Shown piece after piece: positions 1 to 11,053 of a stretch of 64,000 bases of DNA. The position numbers and the translations under genes are program-made. This DNA is from Actinobacteria bacterium OV320 (GTDB lineage Bacteria > Actinomycetota > Actinomycetes > Streptomycetales > Streptomycetaceae). A model generated the notes under the pieces. It was not told where the DNA came from. It worked only from the letters and a program-made list of their open reading frames with translations, and made no database searches. The number at the start of each line of letters is the position of its first letter. The stretch's first letter is position 1. The stretch lies in the NCBI GenBank assembly GCA_001298545.1, contig LJCX01000019.1, positions 124,001 to 188,000 of the forward strand. Direction: 5' to 3'.

Positions 1-13
1 CCGCCACCTCCGC

Positions 14-31
14 TTGTGAACGCGTACACAC
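14..31. promoter_or_regulatory. Candidate Rex operator, upstream copy
   Basis: The sequence TTGTGAACGCGTACACAC is close to the Streptomyces Rex operator consensus TTGTGAANNNNTTCACAA. The left half-site is perfect and the right half has one substitution within TTCACA. Rex is the NADH/NAD+-sensing repressor of respiratory genes, and the nuo operon is a reported Rex target in Streptomyces coelicolor. This copy lies over 400 bp from nuoA, so it could serve a distal nuo promoter or a gene to the left of the window. Confidence 0.55.
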
Positions 32-325
32 GTCCACACCCCGGCCCCTCCTCCCTCTGATGTGTGAATGCGTGCCTCTATCAGGGCCCTGCGTCCATCA
101 CCAATTTGCATGCAAGGGAAGCCTCTTGATATGGAGACGACTCTCGATTCCTGCGGTGACGAGCGCAAATGTCACTTCTTGTGATCACTCTGACGCTTCA
201 CGTATGAAGATCACTGTCGATATGACTTCATGATCCTTCGTCAGGTGGTGGAGATCACAAAGCTTGTGTAATACCCCGTGTCGCAGATCACAGAGCGGCG
301 GGCATAAGATGCGAGGCAGTTGGGC

Positions 326-343
326 TTGTGACCTGCTTCACAT
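326..343. promoter_or_regulatory. Candidate Rex operator, promoter-proximal copy
   Basis: TTGTGACCTGCTTCACAT matches the Rex consensus TTGTGAANNNNTTCACAA except at position 7 and the last base. It lies 15 bases downstream of a TAAGAT hexamer (305-310), a position where bound repressor would block initiation or early elongation. The nuoA start is 102 bases further on. Together with the copy at 14-31 it suggests that complex I synthesis here follows the NADH/NAD+ ratio. Confidence 0.6.
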
Positions 344-444
344 GTTCGCGATCTTCGCCGGGACGGGCGGGGTTCGGGTGCCTGGGGCCGCAGAGTCCGA
401 CGTCATCGCCAGCAGTCAGTGCCGACTGAGAGGAGCGAGGAGCG

Positions 445-804
445 GTGAACGCGTATGCGCCCATCCTCGTACTGGGAGCCCTCGGGGCAGGCTTTGCGAT
501 CTTCTCCGTGGTCATGGCCACGTTGATCGGGCCGAAGCGGTACAACCGCGCCAAGCTCGAGGCCTACGAGTGCGGTATCGAGCCGACCCCCACGCCGGCC
601 GGCGGCGGGCGCTTCCCCATCAAGTACTACCTGACGGCGATGCTCTTCATCGTCTTCGACATCGAGATCGTCTTCCTCTACCCCTGGGCCGTCACCTTCG
701 ACGCCCTGGGTGTTTTCGGGCTCGTGGAGATGTTGCTCTTCGTGCTCACCGTCTTCGTCGCGTACGCGTACGTATGGCGGCGCGGCGGCCTGGAATGGGA
801 CTGA
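445..804 (+). CDS. nuoA: NADH-quinone oxidoreductase subunit A
   Basis: Membrane subunit A of proton-pumping complex I (119 aa). There are three hydrophobic segments at about residues 5-27, 63-83 and 88-110. The first loop carries the conserved E-C-G element (YECGIEP), and the second helix the [12 protein letters not shown] signature typical of NuoA. The GTG start at 445 is preceded by AGGAG at 431-435. It is the first gene of a 14-gene operon and is followed after 13 bases by nuoB. It acts in the cytoplasmic membrane near the quinone site, at the junction with the peripheral arm. A second nuoA begins at 63862. This copy heads the complete operon. Confidence 0.97.
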   Translation: MNAYAPILVLGALGAGFAIFSVVMATLIGPKRYNRAKLEAYECGIEPTPTPAGGGRFPIKYYLTAMLFIVFDIEIVFLYPWAVTFDALGVFGLVEMLLFVLTVFVAYAYVWRRGGLEWD

Positions 805-817
805 GGGGCCTTTAGCC

Positions 818-1372
818 ATGGGACTCGAAGAAAAGCTGCCGAGCGGATTCCTGCTGACCACCGTCGAGCAGGCCGCGGGCTGGGTGCGCAAGGCGTCCGT
901 CTTCCCCGCCACGTTCGGCCTCGCCTGCTGTGCCATCGAGATGATGACCACCGGCGCCGGCCGCTACGACCTGGCGCGCTTCGGTATGGAGGTCTTCCGG
1001 GGTTCGCCCCGCCAGGCGGACCTGATGATCGTGGCCGGCCGGGTGAGCCAGAAGATGGCGCCGGTGCTCCGGCAGGTCTACGACCAGATGCCGAACCCCA
1101 AGTGGGTCATCTCCATGGGCGTGTGCGCCTCCTCCGGCGGCATGTTCAACAACTACGCGATCGTCCAGGGCGTCGACCACATCGTGCCCGTCGACATCTA
1201 CCTCCCGGGCTGCCCGCCGCGCCCCGAGATGCTGATGGACGCGATCCTCAAGCTCCACCACAAGATCCAGAACGGCAAGCTCGGCGTGAACGCCGAGGAG
1301 GCGGCCCGCGAGGCGGAGGAAGCGGCGCTCAAGGCCCTGCCCATGATCGAGATGAAGGGGCTGCTGCGGTGA
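818..1372 (+). CDS. nuoB: NADH-quinone oxidoreductase subunit B
   Basis: Peripheral subunit (184 aa) that carries the terminal [4Fe-4S] cluster N2, the immediate electron donor to menaquinone. The four cluster cysteines are visible: the adjacent pair C37-C38 in [11 protein letters not shown]103 in GVCASSGG and C132 in LPGCPPRPE. The arginine-containing [13 protein letters not shown] segment follows the pair as expected. The ATG at 818 is preferred over an upstream in-frame start at 710, which would bury the gene inside nuoA. The stop overlaps the GTG start of nuoC by four bases, implying translational coupling. Confidence 0.97.
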   Translation: MGLEEKLPSGFLLTTVEQAAGWVRKASVFPATFGLACCAIEMMTTGAGRYDLARFGMEVFRGSPRQADLMIVAGRVSQKMAPVLRQVYDQMPNPKWVISMGVCASSGGMFNNYAIVQGVDHIVPVDIYLPGCPPRPEMLMDAILKLHHKIQNGKLGVNAEEAAREAEEAALKALPMIEMKGLLR

Positions 1373-2151
1373 GCGACGCAAACGGCACCCACGGCGCGAA
1401 CGGCCCCGCGAACGGGGCGAACGGGTCGAACGGGGTGAACCCCGAGAAGGATCTCTCCGCCTCCAACCTGCCAGGTCAGCGCGGCCAGGGCGGTGAGGAG
1501 GTCCGCGTCCAGCGCGGCATGTTCGGCGCCAACAACGGCGGCGACACCTCCGGATACGGCGGCCTGGTCCGCTCCGTCCGGCTCCCGGGAGCGGCGAGCC
1601 GGCCCTACGGCGGCTGGTTCGACGAGGTCGCCGACGAACTCGAGGGCGCGCTGGAGGAGCAGGGTCTGCTCCCCGCCAACGCGATCGAGAGGACGGTCGT
1701 CGACCGCGACGAGCTCACCTTCCACATCGAGCGCGAGCACCTGCTCCGGGTGGCCCGCACCCTGCGCGACGACCCGGCCCTGCGCTTCGAGCTCTGCACC
1801 GGCGTCAGCGCCGTGCACTACCCGAACGACAAGGGACGTGAGCTGCACGCCGTCTACCACCTGCGCTCGATCACCCACAACCGGTTGATCCGCCTGGAGG
1901 TCAGTGCCCCGGACGAGGACCCGCACATCCCGTCCCTGGTCTCCGTGTATCCCACGAACGACTGGCACGAACGCGAGACCTACGACTTCTTCGGGATCGT
2001 CTTCGACGGTCACCCGGCCCTGACGCGGATCATGATGCCGGACGACTGGCAGGGCCACCCGCAGCGCAAGGACTACCCCCTCGGCGGCATCCCCGTCGAG
2101 TACAAGGGCGCCCAGATCCCGGCTCCGGACCAGCGGAGGTCGTACTCATGA
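1369..2151 (+). CDS. nuoC: NADH-quinone oxidoreductase subunit C
   Basis: Complex I 30-kDa subunit of the peripheral arm (260 aa). It docks with NuoD beside the quinone pocket. The GTG start at 1369 overlaps the nuoB stop. The first 25 or so residues are an unusual Asn-Gly-Ala tract (ANG triplets in tandem). The conserved 30-kDa domain runs from about residue 100 to the end, with the family signature [16 protein letters not shown] followed by [16 protein letters not shown]. The gene encodes NuoC alone, not the fused NuoCD of enterobacteria. Its last four bases overlap nuoD. Confidence 0.96.
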   Translation: MSDANGTHGANGPANGANGSNGVNPEKDLSASNLPGQRGQGGEEVRVQRGMFGANNGGDTSGYGGLVRSVRLPGAASRPYGGWFDEVADELEGALEEQGLLPANAIERTVVDRDELTFHIEREHLLRVARTLRDDPALRFELCTGVSAVHYPNDKGRELHAVYHLRSITHNRLIRLEVSAPDEDPHIPSLVSVYPTNDWHERETYDFFGIVFDGHPALTRIMMPDDWQGHPQRKDYPLGGIPVEYKGAQIPAPDQRRSYS

Positions 2152-3470
2152 GCACGCAGTCAGCATCCGCCCGTGAGACCACCGAGGGCACTGTATATAC
2201 GGTCACCGGTGGCGACTGGGACGAGGTCGTCCAGTCCGCGACCCGCGCCGACGACGAACGCATCATCGTCAACATGGGTCCCCAGCACCCCTCCACTCAC
2301 GGGGTGCTCCGCCTGATCCTGGAGATCGAGGGCGAGACGGTCACCGAGGCCCGCTGCGGCATCGGCTACCTCCACACCGGCATCGAGAAGAACCTCGAGT
2401 ACCGCACGTGGACCCAGGGCACCACGTTCGTGACGCGCATGGACTACCTGACGTCCTTCTTCAACGAGACCGCCTACTGTCTCGCCGTCGAGAAGCTCCT
2501 CGGTATCGAGGACCAGATCACCGAGCGAACCAAGATCATCCGGGTGCTCCTGATGGAGCTGAACCGGTTGTCCTCCCACCTGGTGTGCATCGCCACCGGC
2601 GGCATGGAACTCGGTGCCACCACGATCATGATCTACGGATTCCGTGATCGTGAAATGATTCTCGACATCTACGAGCTCATCACGGGCCTGCGGATGAACC
2701 ACGCGTACATCCGCCCCGGCGGACTCGCCCAGGACCTGCCGCCCGGCGCGGTGGACCAGATCCGCGAGTTCGTGAAGAAGATGAAGAAGAACCTCCCCGA
2801 GTACGACAAGCTCGCCACCGGGAACCCCATCTTCAAGGCCCGTATGCAGGACGTCGGCTATCTCGACCTGGCCGGCTGCATGGCCCTCGGTGCCACCGGC
2901 CCGATCCTGCGGTCCACCGGCCTCCCGCACGACCTGCGCAAGGCGCAGCCGTACTGCGACTACGAGACATACGACTTCGATGTCCCGACCGCCGACTCCT
3001 GCGACTCCTACGGCCGCTTCCTGGTCCGCCTGGAGGAGATGCGCCAGTCGCTCCGGATCGTCGAGCAGTGCCTGGACCGGCTGCAGCCCGGCCCCGTCAT
3101 GGTCGCCGACCGGAAGATCGCCTGGCCCGCCCAGCTCGCTCTGGGCCCCGACGGTCTGGGCAACTCCCTGGACCACATCAAGAAGATCATGGGCACCTCC
3201 ATGGAGGCCCTGATCCACCACTTCAAGCTGGTGACCGAGGGCTTCCGCGTCCCGCCGGGACAGGCGTACGCGGCCGTCGAGTCACCCAAGGGCGAACTCG
3301 GGGTGCATGCCGTCTCCGACGGAGGCACCCGCCCGTACCGGGTCCACTTCCGGGACCCGTCCTTCACCAACCTTCAGGCCATGGCAGCGATGTGCGAGGG
3401 CGGCCAGGTCGCCGACGTCATCGTCGCCGTCGCCTCCATCGACCCCGTTATGGGAGGCGTCGACCGGTGA
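2148..3470 (+). CDS. nuoD: NADH-quinone oxidoreductase subunit D
   Basis: Complex I 49-kDa subunit (440 aa), which forms the quinone-reduction pocket with NuoB. After about 35 residues of variable N-terminus comes the hallmark [15 protein letters not shown], whose histidines line the quinone site. Further conserved segments are [10 protein letters not shown], the central helical region and the C-terminal DPVMGGVDR, where the aspartate-arginine end is typical. The ATG at 2148 overlaps nuoC by four bases. The stop at 3470 overlaps the GTG of nuoE, so translation of nuoB to nuoF is coupled in a chain. Confidence 0.97.
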   Translation: MSTQSASARETTEGTVYTVTGGDWDEVVQSATRADDERIIVNMGPQHPSTHGVLRLILEIEGETVTEARCGIGYLHTGIEKNLEYRTWTQGTTFVTRMDYLTSFFNETAYCLAVEKLLGIEDQITERTKIIRVLLMELNRLSSHLVCIATGGMELGATTIMIYGFRDREMILDIYELITGLRMNHAYIRPGGLAQDLPPGAVDQIREFVKKMKKNLPEYDKLATGNPIFKARMQDVGYLDLAGCMALGATGPILRSTGLPHDLRKAQPYCDYETYDFDVPTADSCDSYGRFLVRLEEMRQSLRIVEQCLDRLQPGPVMVADRKIAWPAQLALGPDGLGNSLDHIKKIMGTSMEALIHHFKLVTEGFRVPPGQAYAAVESPKGELGVHAVSDGGTRPYRVHFRDPSFTNLQAMAAMCEGGQVADVIVAVASIDPVMGGVDR

Positions 3471-4363
3471 CCACCTCTTCTTCCGAGCGGGGCGTCAGCC
3501 TGGGTATGCCCGAACTGCCCGCGCCCGCCTACCCGGACGACGTCCGGGCCCGGCTGGAGGCGGATGCGCGCGAGATCATCGCCCGCTATCCCGACTCCCG
3601 GTCCGCGCTCCTGCCGTTGCTGCATCTCGTGCAGTCGGAGGAGGGGCACGTCACGCGCACCGGGATGCAGTTCTGCGCGGACGTGCTGAAGCTGACCACG
3701 GCCGAGGTCACCGCGGTCGCCACCTTCTACACCATGTACCGGCGCCGCCCCAGCGGTGACTACCAGGTGGGTGTCTGCACCAACACGCTGTGCGCGGTGA
3801 TGGGCGGCGACGCGATCTTCGAACAGCTCCAGGAGCACCTGGGCATCGGCAACGGCGAGACCACCGACGACGGCAAGATCACCCTGGAGCACATCGAGTG
3901 CAACGCGGCCTGTGACTTCGCGCCGGTCGTGATGGTCAACTGGGAGTTCTTCGACAACCAGACCGTGCAGAGCGCGAAGCGCCTGGTGGACGACCTGCGG
4001 ATCGGTCACACCGTCTCGCCGACGCGTGGTGCGCCGCTGTGCACCTTCAAGGAGACCGCCCGGATCCTGGCGGGCTTCCCCGACGAGCGGGACGGGGCCG
4101 TCGAGGCGAGCGGCAGTGCGGGACCGGCGTCGCTGGTGGGTCTTCGCCTGGCAAGGGGAGAGACCGCACCCGCGCGCGTGGTCCACCCGCGGGACGGCGG
4201 GCCGCACGAAGAGCCGCACGACGAGCCGCAGGACGAGCCGCAGGACCGGGCGGTGCACGAGCCGTCGCCCGCGGAGCACCGGAGTTCGCACGACGCGCCA
4301 CAGGACACGTCGGCCTCCGACCCGGCTCACCCGGCAGGGCCTACCGCCGAGGAGGGGGAGTGA
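3467..4363 (+). CDS. nuoE: NADH-quinone oxidoreductase subunit E with C-terminal tail
   Basis: 24-kDa thioredoxin-fold [2Fe-2S] subunit (298 aa) of the NADH-oxidising module. The four N1a ligands appear as CTNTLC (CX4C) and CNAAC (CX3C). The conserved domain ends around residue 200. The remaining ~100 residues form a hydrophilic tail with repeated Asp-Glu-Pro-Gln and His-Glu-Pro units, absent from standard NuoE proteins of about 165-240 aa. The tail DNA stays in frame without stops and probably encodes a disordered extension. The GTG start overlaps the nuoD stop and the TGA overlaps the nuoF ATG by one base. Confidence 0.95.
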   Translation: MTTSSSERGVSLGMPELPAPAYPDDVRARLEADAREIIARYPDSRSALLPLLHLVQSEEGHVTRTGMQFCADVLKLTTAEVTAVATFYTMYRRRPSGDYQVGVCTNTLCAVMGGDAIFEQLQEHLGIGNGETTDDGKITLEHIECNAACDFAPVVMVNWEFFDNQTVQSAKRLVDDLRIGHTVSPTRGAPLCTFKETARILAGFPDERDGAVEASGSAGPASLVGLRLARGETAPARVVHPRDGGPHEEPHDEPQDEPQDRAVHEPSPAEHRSSHDAPQDTSASDPAHPAGPTAEEGE

Positions 4364-5712
4364 TGACCTTGGCACCCGAGTTGAAGGGCAGCAGCCCGGA
4401 GAAGCTGCTCGCACCCGTGCTGTCGGCCTTCTGGGACGAGGACCGGTCCTGGAGTCTGGACGTCTACCGAAGGCACGAAGGGTACGAGGGCCTCCGCAAG
4501 GCGCTCGCCATGTCGCCGGACGACCTGATCGCGTACGTCAAGGACTCCGGTCTGCGAGGGCGGGGCGGCGCGGGATTCCCGACGGGAATGAAATGGCAGT
4601 TCATTCCGCAGGGTGATGGAAAGCCGCACTATCTAGTTGTCAACGCCGACGAATCGGAGCCCGGGACCTGCAAGGACATCCCGCTCCTCTTCGCGAACCC
4701 GCACAGCCTCATCGAGGGCATTGTGATCGCGTGCTATGCCATCAGGTCGTCTCATGCCTTCATCTATCTGCGTGGTGAAGTCGTTCCCGTTCTGCGGCGG
4801 TTGCACGAGGCCGTGCGCGAGGCCTACGCGGCGGGTTACCTCGGCGAGAACATCCTGGGCAGCGGACTCGACCTCGAACTCACCGTGCACGCCGGCGCCG
4901 GCGCGTACATCTGCGGTGAGGAGACCGCGCTGCTCGACTCGCTCGAAGGCCGCCGTGGCCAACCGCGGCTGCGCCCTCCTTTCCCTGCTGTCGCGGGCCT
5001 CTATGCGTGCCCGACTGTGGTGAATAACGTCGAATCGATCGCGTCAGTTCCCGCGATTCTGCAAAACGGCAAAGAATGGTTCAGGTCGATGGGAAGCGAG
5101 AAGTCCCCGGGCTTCACGCTCTACTCGCTCAGCGGCCATGTCGCCGGCCCCGGCCAGTACGAGGCCCCGCTCGGTATCACCCTCCGCCAGCTCCTCGAGA
5201 TGAGCGGCGGCATGCGACCCGGGCACCGGCTCAAGTTCTGGACACCGGGCGGCTCCTCTACGCCGATGTTCACCGAGGAACACCTCGACGTCCCTCTCGA
5301 CTACGAAGGAGTGGGTGCCGCGGGTTCCATGCTCGGCACCAAAGCTCTCCAGTGTTTCGACGAGACGACCTGCGTCGTCCGGGCCGTCACCCGGTGGACC
5401 GAGTTCTATGCCCACGAGTCCTGCGGCAAATGCACCCCGTGCCGTGAAGGGACGTACTGGCTGGTGCAGTTGCTGCGGGACATCGAGGCCGGCAAGGGAG
5501 TCCTCTCCGACCTCGACAAGCTCAACGACATCGCCGACAACATCAACGGCAAGTCCTTCTGCGCCCTCGGCGACGGCGCCGCCTCGCCGATCTTCTCCTC
5601 GCTCAAGTACTTCCGTGAGGAGTACGAGCAGCACATCACGGGCCGCGGCTGCCCCTTCGACCCGGCCAAGTCGACGGTCTGGGCCGACAAGCACACGGAG
5701 GTGAACGCATGA
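4363..5712 (+). CDS. nuoF: NADH-quinone oxidoreductase subunit F (FMN and NADH binding)
   Basis: 51-kDa subunit (449 aa) that oxidises NADH through FMN and passes electrons to cluster N3. The glycine-rich nucleotide segment [13 protein letters not shown] is at about residues 67-79. The FMN region follows ([12 protein letters not shown]), then the [15 protein letters not shown] block. The N3 [4Fe-4S] ligands are in [11 protein letters not shown] with the fourth cysteine in [10 protein letters not shown]. The ATG lies inside the nuoE stop (TGATG), the tightest overlap in the operon. NuoE, NuoF and NuoG together form the NADH-dehydrogenase module. Confidence 0.97.
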   Translation: MTLAPELKGSSPEKLLAPVLSAFWDEDRSWSLDVYRRHEGYEGLRKALAMSPDDLIAYVKDSGLRGRGGAGFPTGMKWQFIPQGDGKPHYLVVNADESEPGTCKDIPLLFANPHSLIEGIVIACYAIRSSHAFIYLRGEVVPVLRRLHEAVREAYAAGYLGENILGSGLDLELTVHAGAGAYICGEETALLDSLEGRRGQPRLRPPFPAVAGLYACPTVVNNVESIASVPAILQNGKEWFRSMGSEKSPGFTLYSLSGHVAGPGQYEAPLGITLRQLLEMSGGMRPGHRLKFWTPGGSSTPMFTEEHLDVPLDYEGVGAAGSMLGTKALQCFDETTCVVRAVTRWTEFYAHESCGKCTPCREGTYWLVQLLRDIEAGKGVLSDLDKLNDIADNINGKSFCALGDGAASPIFSSLKYFREEYEQHITGRGCPFDPAKSTVWADKHTEVNA

Positions 5713-8213
5713 CGGTGACCACCAGCGCTCCCTCCGGAGGCGGCGAGGCGGCGGTCCCGCCGGAAGATCTCGTGACGCTGACGATCGACGGCGCCGAGAT
5801 CAGCGTGCCCAAGGGCACCCTGGTCATCCGGGCCGCCGAGCAGCTGGGCATCGAGATCCCGCGCTTCTGCGACCATCCCCTCCTCGATCCGGTCGGCGCG
5901 TGCCGGCAGTGCATCGTCGAGGTCGAGGGCCAGCGCAAGCCGATGGCGTCCTGCACGATCACGTGCACGGACGGCATGGTGGTGAAGACCCAGCTCAGCT
6001 CACCGGTGGCCGAGAAGGCACAGCACGGTGTGATGGAGCTGCTCCTCATCAACCACCCGCTGGACTGCCCGGTCTGCGACAAGGGCGGTGAGTGCCCCCT
6101 GCAGAACCAGGCCGTGTCGCACGGCCAGGCCGAGTCCCGCTTCGAGGGCAGGAAACGGACGTACGAGAAGCCCCTGCCGATCTCCACGCAGGTGCTGCTC
6201 GACCGTGAGCGGTGCGTGCTGTGCGCGCGCTGCACCCGGTTCTCCAACCAGGTGGCGGGCGACCCGATGATCGAGCTGATCGAGCGGGGCGCGCTCCAGC
6301 AGGTGGGCACCGGCGAGGGCGATCCCTTCGAGTCGTACTTCTCCGGCAACACCATCCAGATCTGCCCGGTCGGCGCGCTGACCTCGGCGGCGTACCGATT
6401 CCGCTCCCGGCCCTTCGACCTGGTGTCCTCGCCGTCGGTCTGCGAGCACTGCTCCGGCGGCTGCGCCACGCGCACCGACCACCGGCGCGGCAAGGTCATG
6501 CGGCGCCTGGCCGCCAACGACCCCGAGGTCAACGAGGAGTGGATCTGCGACAAGGGGCGGTTCGCGTTCCGGTACCCCCAGCAACGGGACCGGCTCGAAA
6601 CGCCTCTGGTGCGCGACGCCGAGGGGGACCTCGTACCGGCTTCCTGGCCGGAGGCGTTGCAGATCGCGGCCCAGGGCCTGCTGGCGTCACGCGGCAGGAC
6701 CGGTGTCCTGGCCGGTGGCCGCCTCACCATCGAGGACGCGTACGCGTACAGCAAGTTCACGCGCGTGGCGCTCGACACCAACGACATCGACTTCCGCGCG
6801 CGCGTGCACAGCAGTGAGGAGGCCGACTTCCTGGCCGCCCACATCGCCGGCCGCGGCCGTGACCTCGACGGTACGGGCGTCACGTACACCTCGCTGGAGA
6901 AGGCGCCCGCCGTCCTGCTGGTCGGGTTCGAGTCGGAGGAGGAGGCGCCCGGCGTCTTCCTGAGGCTGCGCAAGGCCTGGCGCAAGCACGGACAGCGGGT
7001 GTTCTCGCTGGCCACACACGTCACGCGGGGCCTGGAGAAGGCGGGCGGCACGCTGCTGTCGGCCGCCCCGGGCACCGAGACCGAATGGCTGGACGCGCTC
7101 GCGGGCGGCGTGGGCCTGGAGGACGCGGGCGGCAAGGCCGCCGAGGCGCTGCGGGCCGAAGGCGCGGTGATCGTCGTCGGCGAGCGGCTGGCCGGTGTGG
7201 CCGGCGGTCTCACCGCCGCCGTGCGGGCCGCCGCGGCGACCGGCGCCCGACTGGTGTGGATCCCACGCCGGGCGGGCGAGCGGGGCGCGATCGAGGCGGG
7301 CGCTCTGCCGTCGTTGCTGCCGGGCGGCCGCCCGGCGACCGACCCACGCGCGCGTGAGGAGGTCGCCGCGGCCTGGGGACTGGCCGAACTTCCGCACCGC
7401 TACGGCCGGGACACCGGGCAGATCGTCGAGGCCGCCGCGTCCGGCGAACTTCAGGCGCTGCTCGTCGCGGGCGTCGAGGTCGCGGACCTGCCCGACCCGG
7501 CACGCGCGCGTGCGGCGCTGGCCGAGGCGGGCTTCGTCGTGTCGCTGGAACTGCGGCCCGGCGAGGTCACCGAGCACGCCGACGTCGTCCTCCCGGTGGC
7601 CGCGGTCGCCGAGAAGGCCGGCGCCTTCCTCAACTGGGAAGGCAGGGTCCGTTTCTTCGAGGCGGCACTGAAGCCCGACCAGATGACACGCCGACCGGCG
7701 CCCGCCGACGCGCGCGTGCTCCAGATGCTCGCCGACGCCATGGACGTCCACCTCGGCCTGCCGGACCTGCGCACCGCGCGCGCGGAGCTCGACCGGCTCG
7801 GCGCGTGGGACGGGCCCCGGGCCTCCGAGTCCCTGGAGACCGCCGCCCATCTGCCGCGTCCCGCCGCGGGGGAGGCCGTCCTCGCCGGACACCGCCTGCT
7901 GCTCGACCAGGGTGTCCTCCAGCAGGGGGACGAGGCGCTCGCCGGGACGCGGCACGCCGCACACGCGCGCGTGTCGCCCGCCACGGCCGCCGAAGTCGGC
8001 GTCAAGGACGGCGACATCCTCGCCGTGACCGGGCCCGCGGGGGCGGTCGAACTCCCGTTGCTGATCACGCAGATGCCCGATCGGGTCGTCTGGCTCCCGC
8101 TGAACTCCACGGGCAACGGCGTCGCCTCCGACTCCGGGGCGACGCCCGGCGCCCTTGTCCGCATCGGCCCGGCGACGCTCATCGCCGACGCGCCCAAGGA
8201 GGTGGAGGCATGA
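5709..8213 (+). CDS. nuoG: NADH-quinone oxidoreductase subunit G
   Basis: 75-kDa iron-sulfur subunit (834 aa) that relays electrons from NuoF towards NuoB. The N-terminal ferredoxin-like [2Fe-2S] domain has cysteines in RFCDHP and GACRQC. Next come [17 protein letters not shown] for N5 and [10 protein letters not shown] for N4. A further motif, C245-x2-C248-x3-C252 with C280, matches the extra N7 cluster found only in some bacteria. The rest is the molybdopterin-oxidoreductase-like domain, with a short C-terminal MopB_CT-like segment (residues ~750-830). A GGAGG Shine-Dalgarno precedes the ATG, which overlaps the nuoF stop. Confidence 0.96.
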   Translation: MTVTTSAPSGGGEAAVPPEDLVTLTIDGAEISVPKGTLVIRAAEQLGIEIPRFCDHPLLDPVGACRQCIVEVEGQRKPMASCTITCTDGMVVKTQLSSPVAEKAQHGVMELLLINHPLDCPVCDKGGECPLQNQAVSHGQAESRFEGRKRTYEKPLPISTQVLLDRERCVLCARCTRFSNQVAGDPMIELIERGALQQVGTGEGDPFESYFSGNTIQICPVGALTSAAYRFRSRPFDLVSSPSVCEHCSGGCATRTDHRRGKVMRRLAANDPEVNEEWICDKGRFAFRYPQQRDRLETPLVRDAEGDLVPASWPEALQIAAQGLLASRGRTGVLAGGRLTIEDAYAYSKFTRVALDTNDIDFRARVHSSEEADFLAAHIAGRGRDLDGTGVTYTSLEKAPAVLLVGFESEEEAPGVFLRLRKAWRKHGQRVFSLATHVTRGLEKAGGTLLSAAPGTETEWLDALAGGVGLEDAGGKAAEALRAEGAVIVVGERLAGVAGGLTAAVRAAAATGARLVWIPRRAGERGAIEAGALPSLLPGGRPATDPRAREEVAAAWGLAELPHRYGRDTGQIVEAAASGELQALLVAGVEVADLPDPARARAALAEAGFVVSLELRPGEVTEHADVVLPVAAVAEKAGAFLNWEGRVRFFEAALKPDQMTRRPAPADARVLQMLADAMDVHLGLPDLRTARAELDRLGAWDGPRASESLETAAHLPRPAAGEAVLAGHRLLLDQGVLQQGDEALAGTRHAAHARVSPATAAEVGVKDGDILAVTGPAGAVELPLLITQMPDRVVWLPLNSTGNGVASDSGATPGALVRIGPATLIADAPKEVEA

Positions 8214-9571
8214 GCCCGTACCTCGCCGCTGAAGACCTCTCGATGTTCGGCCACGACCCCTGGTGGCTGGTCGTCGTCAAGGCCGTCTTCTGCTTCGCCT
8301 TCCTGATGGTGACCGTGCTGTTCTCCATCGTCTGGGAGCGCAAGGTCGTCGCCTGGATGCAGCTGCGGGTCGGCCCCAACCGGCACGGTCCCTGGGGCAT
8401 GCTCCAGTCCCTCGCCGACGGCATCAAGCTGATGCTGAAGGAAGACCTCATCGTCAAGCGCGCGGACAAGGCCGTGTACATCCTCGCGCCGATCATCGCG
8501 GCCATCCCGGCCTTCATGGCGATCGCGGTGATCCCGTTCGGCCCGGCCGGCAACGAGGTCTCGATCTTCGGCCAGCGCACCACGATGCAGCTGACCGACC
8601 TGCCGATCGCGATGCTCTACATCCTCGCCGTCGCCTCGATCGGCATCTACGGCATCGTGCTGGCGGGCTGGAGTTCCGGTTCCACCTACCCGCTGCTGGG
8701 CGGACTGCGGTCCTGCGCGCAGATGATCTCCTACGAGATCGCGATGGGCGCCGCGTTCGCCTCGGTGTTCCTCTACTCGGGGTCCATGTCGACGTCGACG
8801 ATCGTCGAGCAGCAGCAGGACCGCTGGTACATCCTGCTGCTGCCGGTCTCCTTCATCCTCTACATCGTCACGATGGTCGGCGAGACCAACCGCGCCCCCT
8901 TCGACATGCCGGAGTCCGAGGGCGACCTGGTCGGCGGCTTCAACACCGAGTACTCGTCGATCAAGTTCGCGCTGTTCATGCTCGCCGAGTACGTGAACAT
9001 GGTGACGGTCTCCGCGGTGGCGACCACGCTCTTCCTCGGCGGCTGGCGGGCTCCCTGGCCGATCAGCACCTTCTGGGAGGGCGCGAACCACGGCTGGTGG
9101 CCGATGCTCTGGTTCGTCGTCAAGGTGCAGCTGCTGTTGTTCTTCTTCATCTGGCTGCGCGGCACGCTTCCCCGCGTCCGCTACGACCAGCTGATGAAGC
9201 TCGGCTGGAAGGTCCTGATCCCCGTCTCGGTGACGTGGCTGATGCTCGTCGCGACCGTACGGACCCTGCGCAACGAGAACTACGACTTCGCCGAGATCGC
9301 TCTCTACGTCTGCGGCGGCGTCCTGACCCTGTTGCTGCTCTCCTTCATCGCGGACATGTTCCGCAACGCGGGCAAGGAGGCGCAGGCCCCCGCCGAGCCT
9401 GCCGGCTTCGACCCGATGGCGGGCGGATTCCCCGTACCGCCACTGCCGGGACAGGAGTTGCCGCCGGTGCCCCGACGCCGCCCCCACCAGGAGCGAGAGC
9501 TCATTGTCAGTGGTGGAGTGGACACTGTGAGTGACGGATCGCTGGATGGAAAGGAGACGTCCGATGGCTGA
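8210..9571 (+). CDS. nuoH: NADH-quinone oxidoreductase subunit H
   Basis: Membrane subunit (453 aa) that connects the quinone site to the proton pumps. There are eight or so transmembrane helices from about residue 15 to 390. Family signatures include [21 protein letters not shown] and the acidic loop [27 protein letters not shown]. The C-terminus carries a ~60-residue proline- and glutamate-rich cytoplasmic tail, longer than in E. coli NuoH (325 aa). The ATG at 8210 overlaps nuoG. The end overlaps the start of nuoI by eight bases. Confidence 0.97.
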   Translation: MSPYLAAEDLSMFGHDPWWLVVVKAVFCFAFLMVTVLFSIVWERKVVAWMQLRVGPNRHGPWGMLQSLADGIKLMLKEDLIVKRADKAVYILAPIIAAIPAFMAIAVIPFGPAGNEVSIFGQRTTMQLTDLPIAMLYILAVASIGIYGIVLAGWSSGSTYPLLGGLRSCAQMISYEIAMGAAFASVFLYSGSMSTSTIVEQQQDRWYILLLPVSFILYIVTMVGETNRAPFDMPESEGDLVGGFNTEYSSIKFALFMLAEYVNMVTVSAVATTLFLGGWRAPWPISTFWEGANHGWWPMLWFVVKVQLLLFFFIWLRGTLPRVRYDQLMKLGWKVLIPVSVTWLMLVATVRTLRNENYDFAEIALYVCGGVLTLLLLSFIADMFRNAGKEAQAPAEPAGFDPMAGGFPVPPLPGQELPPVPRRRPHQERELIVSGGVDTVSDGSLDGKETSDG

Positions 9572-10214
9572 GGAGCCCAAGGAGGCCGGGCAGCCGAAGC
9601 CTGGCTTCCAGAACCCCGTGGCCGGCTTCGCCGTGACCTTCAAGGCCATGTTCAAGAAGCGGCTGACCGAGCAGTACCCGGAGGAGCAGAAGACCACAGC
9701 TCCCCGCTTCCACGGACGGCACCAGCTCAACCGCCATCCGGACGGCCTGGAGAAGTGCGTCGGCTGTGAGCTGTGCGCCTGGGCCTGCCCCGCCGACGCC
9801 ATCTATGTCGAGGGCGCGGACAACACCGACGAGGAGCGCTACTCCCCGGGCGAGCGGTACGGGCGGGTCTACCAGATCAACTACGCCCGCTGCATCCTGT
9901 GCGGCCTGTGCATCGAGGCATGCCCCACGCGCGCGTTGACGATGACCAACGAGTTCGAGCTCGCCGACTCCAGCCGCGCCAACCTGATCTACACCAAGGA
10001 ACAACTGCTCGCCGGCCTCGAAGAGGGCATGGTCGACTCGCCCCACGCGATCTACCCGGGTACGGACGAGCAGGACTACTACCGGGGTCTGGTGACGGAG
10101 GCGGCGCCCGGCACGGAACAGCAGGCGGCCGTCTCCAAGGGCGAGGACCCGCAGCAGGCCGCCGCCACGTCCGGCACGGACGAGCCGACGTCGCAGGAGG
10201 TGATCGGTCGATGA
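9564..10214 (+). CDS. nuoI: NADH-quinone oxidoreductase subunit I
   Basis: Peripheral ferredoxin-type subunit (216 aa) with clusters N6a and N6b. Both [4Fe-4S] motifs are intact: [12 protein letters not shown] and [13 protein letters not shown] chose ATG 9564 over the in-frame GTG at 9531 because AAGGAG at 9551-9556 sits at ideal spacing. After the domain a ~40-residue acidic and Gln-rich C-terminal extension follows. The stop overlaps the nuoJ ATG (ATGA). Confidence 0.96.
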   Translation: MAEEPKEAGQPKPGFQNPVAGFAVTFKAMFKKRLTEQYPEEQKTTAPRFHGRHQLNRHPDGLEKCVGCELCAWACPADAIYVEGADNTDEERYSPGERYGRVYQINYARCILCGLCIEACPTRALTMTNEFELADSSRANLIYTKEQLLAGLEEGMVDSPHAIYPGTDEQDYYRGLVTEAAPGTEQQAAVSKGEDPQQAAATSGTDEPTSQEVIGR

Positions 10215-11053
10215 GCGCGCAACTCGCCGCCTACTCCACCTCGACCGGCGAGGCCTTCCAGTTCTGGGTGCTCGGCACCGTCGCGGTGATCGGCGCCCTG
10301 TGCACCGTCTTCATGAAGAAGGCCGTGCACAGCGCGCTCTGCCTGGCCGGCACCATGATCGTCCTGGCGGTGTTCTACCTCGCCAACGGCGCCTACTTCC
10401 TCGGCATCGTGCAGATCGTCGTCTACACCGGCGCGATCATGATGCTGTTCCTGTTCGTGGTGATGCTCGTCGGCGTCACCGCGGCGGACTCGCTGAAGGA
10501 GACCATCAAAGGCCAGCGCTGGCTGGCGCTCGTCAGCGGCCTCGGCTTCGGCATCCTGCTGATCGCCGGCATCGGCAACGCCTCCCTGACGGAGTTCAAC
10601 GGCCTCGCCGAGGCGAACGCGAACGGCAATGTGGAGGGCCTCGCCGCCCTCATCTTCACCAAGTACGTCTTCGCCTTCGAAATCACCGGCGCCCTGCTCA
10701 TCACGGCCACGGTCGGCGCGATGGTGCTCACCCACCGCGAGCGCACCGAGCGGGCCAAGACCCAGCGGGAGCTGGCCGAAGAGCGTGTCCGTGAGGGCAA
10801 GCACGTTCCGCCGCTGCCCGCGCCCGGTGTGTACGCGCGGCACAACGGCGTGGACATCCAGGGTCTGCTGCCCGACGGCACCCCCTCGGAGCTCACGGTC
10901 AGCAAGACGCTGCGCGACCGCGGTCAGATCCGGGACGTGTCCGCCGAGGCGCTGAACGACCTCAAGGCCCTGGAGCAGCGCGCCGAGGAGCGCCTGGAGC
11001 GGGCCGCGATCGAGCCGCCACACCTGAAGCGGACCGAGGAGGCGTCGAAGTGA
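10211..11053 (+). CDS. nuoJ: NADH-quinone oxidoreductase subunit J
   Basis: Membrane subunit (280 aa) with five transmembrane helices in its first ~185 residues. It includes the third-helix region [24 protein letters not shown], which holds the pi-bulge helix important for coupling. Beyond residue ~185 is a charged cytoplasmic tail of about 95 residues with many Glu and Arg, which E. coli NuoJ (184 aa) lacks. The ATG overlaps nuoI and the stop overlaps the GTG of nuoK. Confidence 0.95.
   Translation: MSAQLAAYSTSTGEAFQFWVLGTVAVIGALCTVFMKKAVHSALCLAGTMIVLAVFYLANGAYFLGIVQIVVYTGAIMMLFLFVVMLVGVTAADSLKETIKGQRWLALVSGLGFGILLIAGIGNASLTEFNGLAEANANGNVEGLAALIFTKYVFAFEITGALLITATVGAMVLTHRERTERAKTQRELAEERVREGKHVPPLPAPGVYARHNGVDIQGLLPDGTPSELTVSKTLRDRGQIRDVSAEALNDLKALEQRAEERLERAAIEPPHLKRTEEASK

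Larger units (their letters stand above)
1..444 (+). promoter_or_regulatory. nuo operon leader and promoter region, no gene seen
   Basis: No convincing coding region lies in the first 444 bases. An ORF on the plus strand that overlaps nuoA has shadow composition. The stretch is less GC-rich than its surroundings and rich in short inverted repeats: a GTGATCAC palindrome near 183-190 and CACAAAGCTTGTG at 256-268. A TAAGAT hexamer at 305-310 could be a -10 element of the nuo promoter, although I see no good -35 at the right distance. Two Rex-operator-like sequences are listed separately. A leader this long in front of nuoA fits a redox-regulated promoter. The gene to the left of the window is not visible. 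Confidence 0.6.

Noticed and set aside
264-815. Plus-strand ORF overlapping the nuo leader and nuoA
   Set aside because: Overlaps nuoA in another frame, lacks a Shine-Dalgarno, and contains the Rex-site region.
7451-9802. 783-codon minus-strand ORF over nuoG, nuoH and nuoI
   Set aside because: Antisense shadow of conserved complex I genes.
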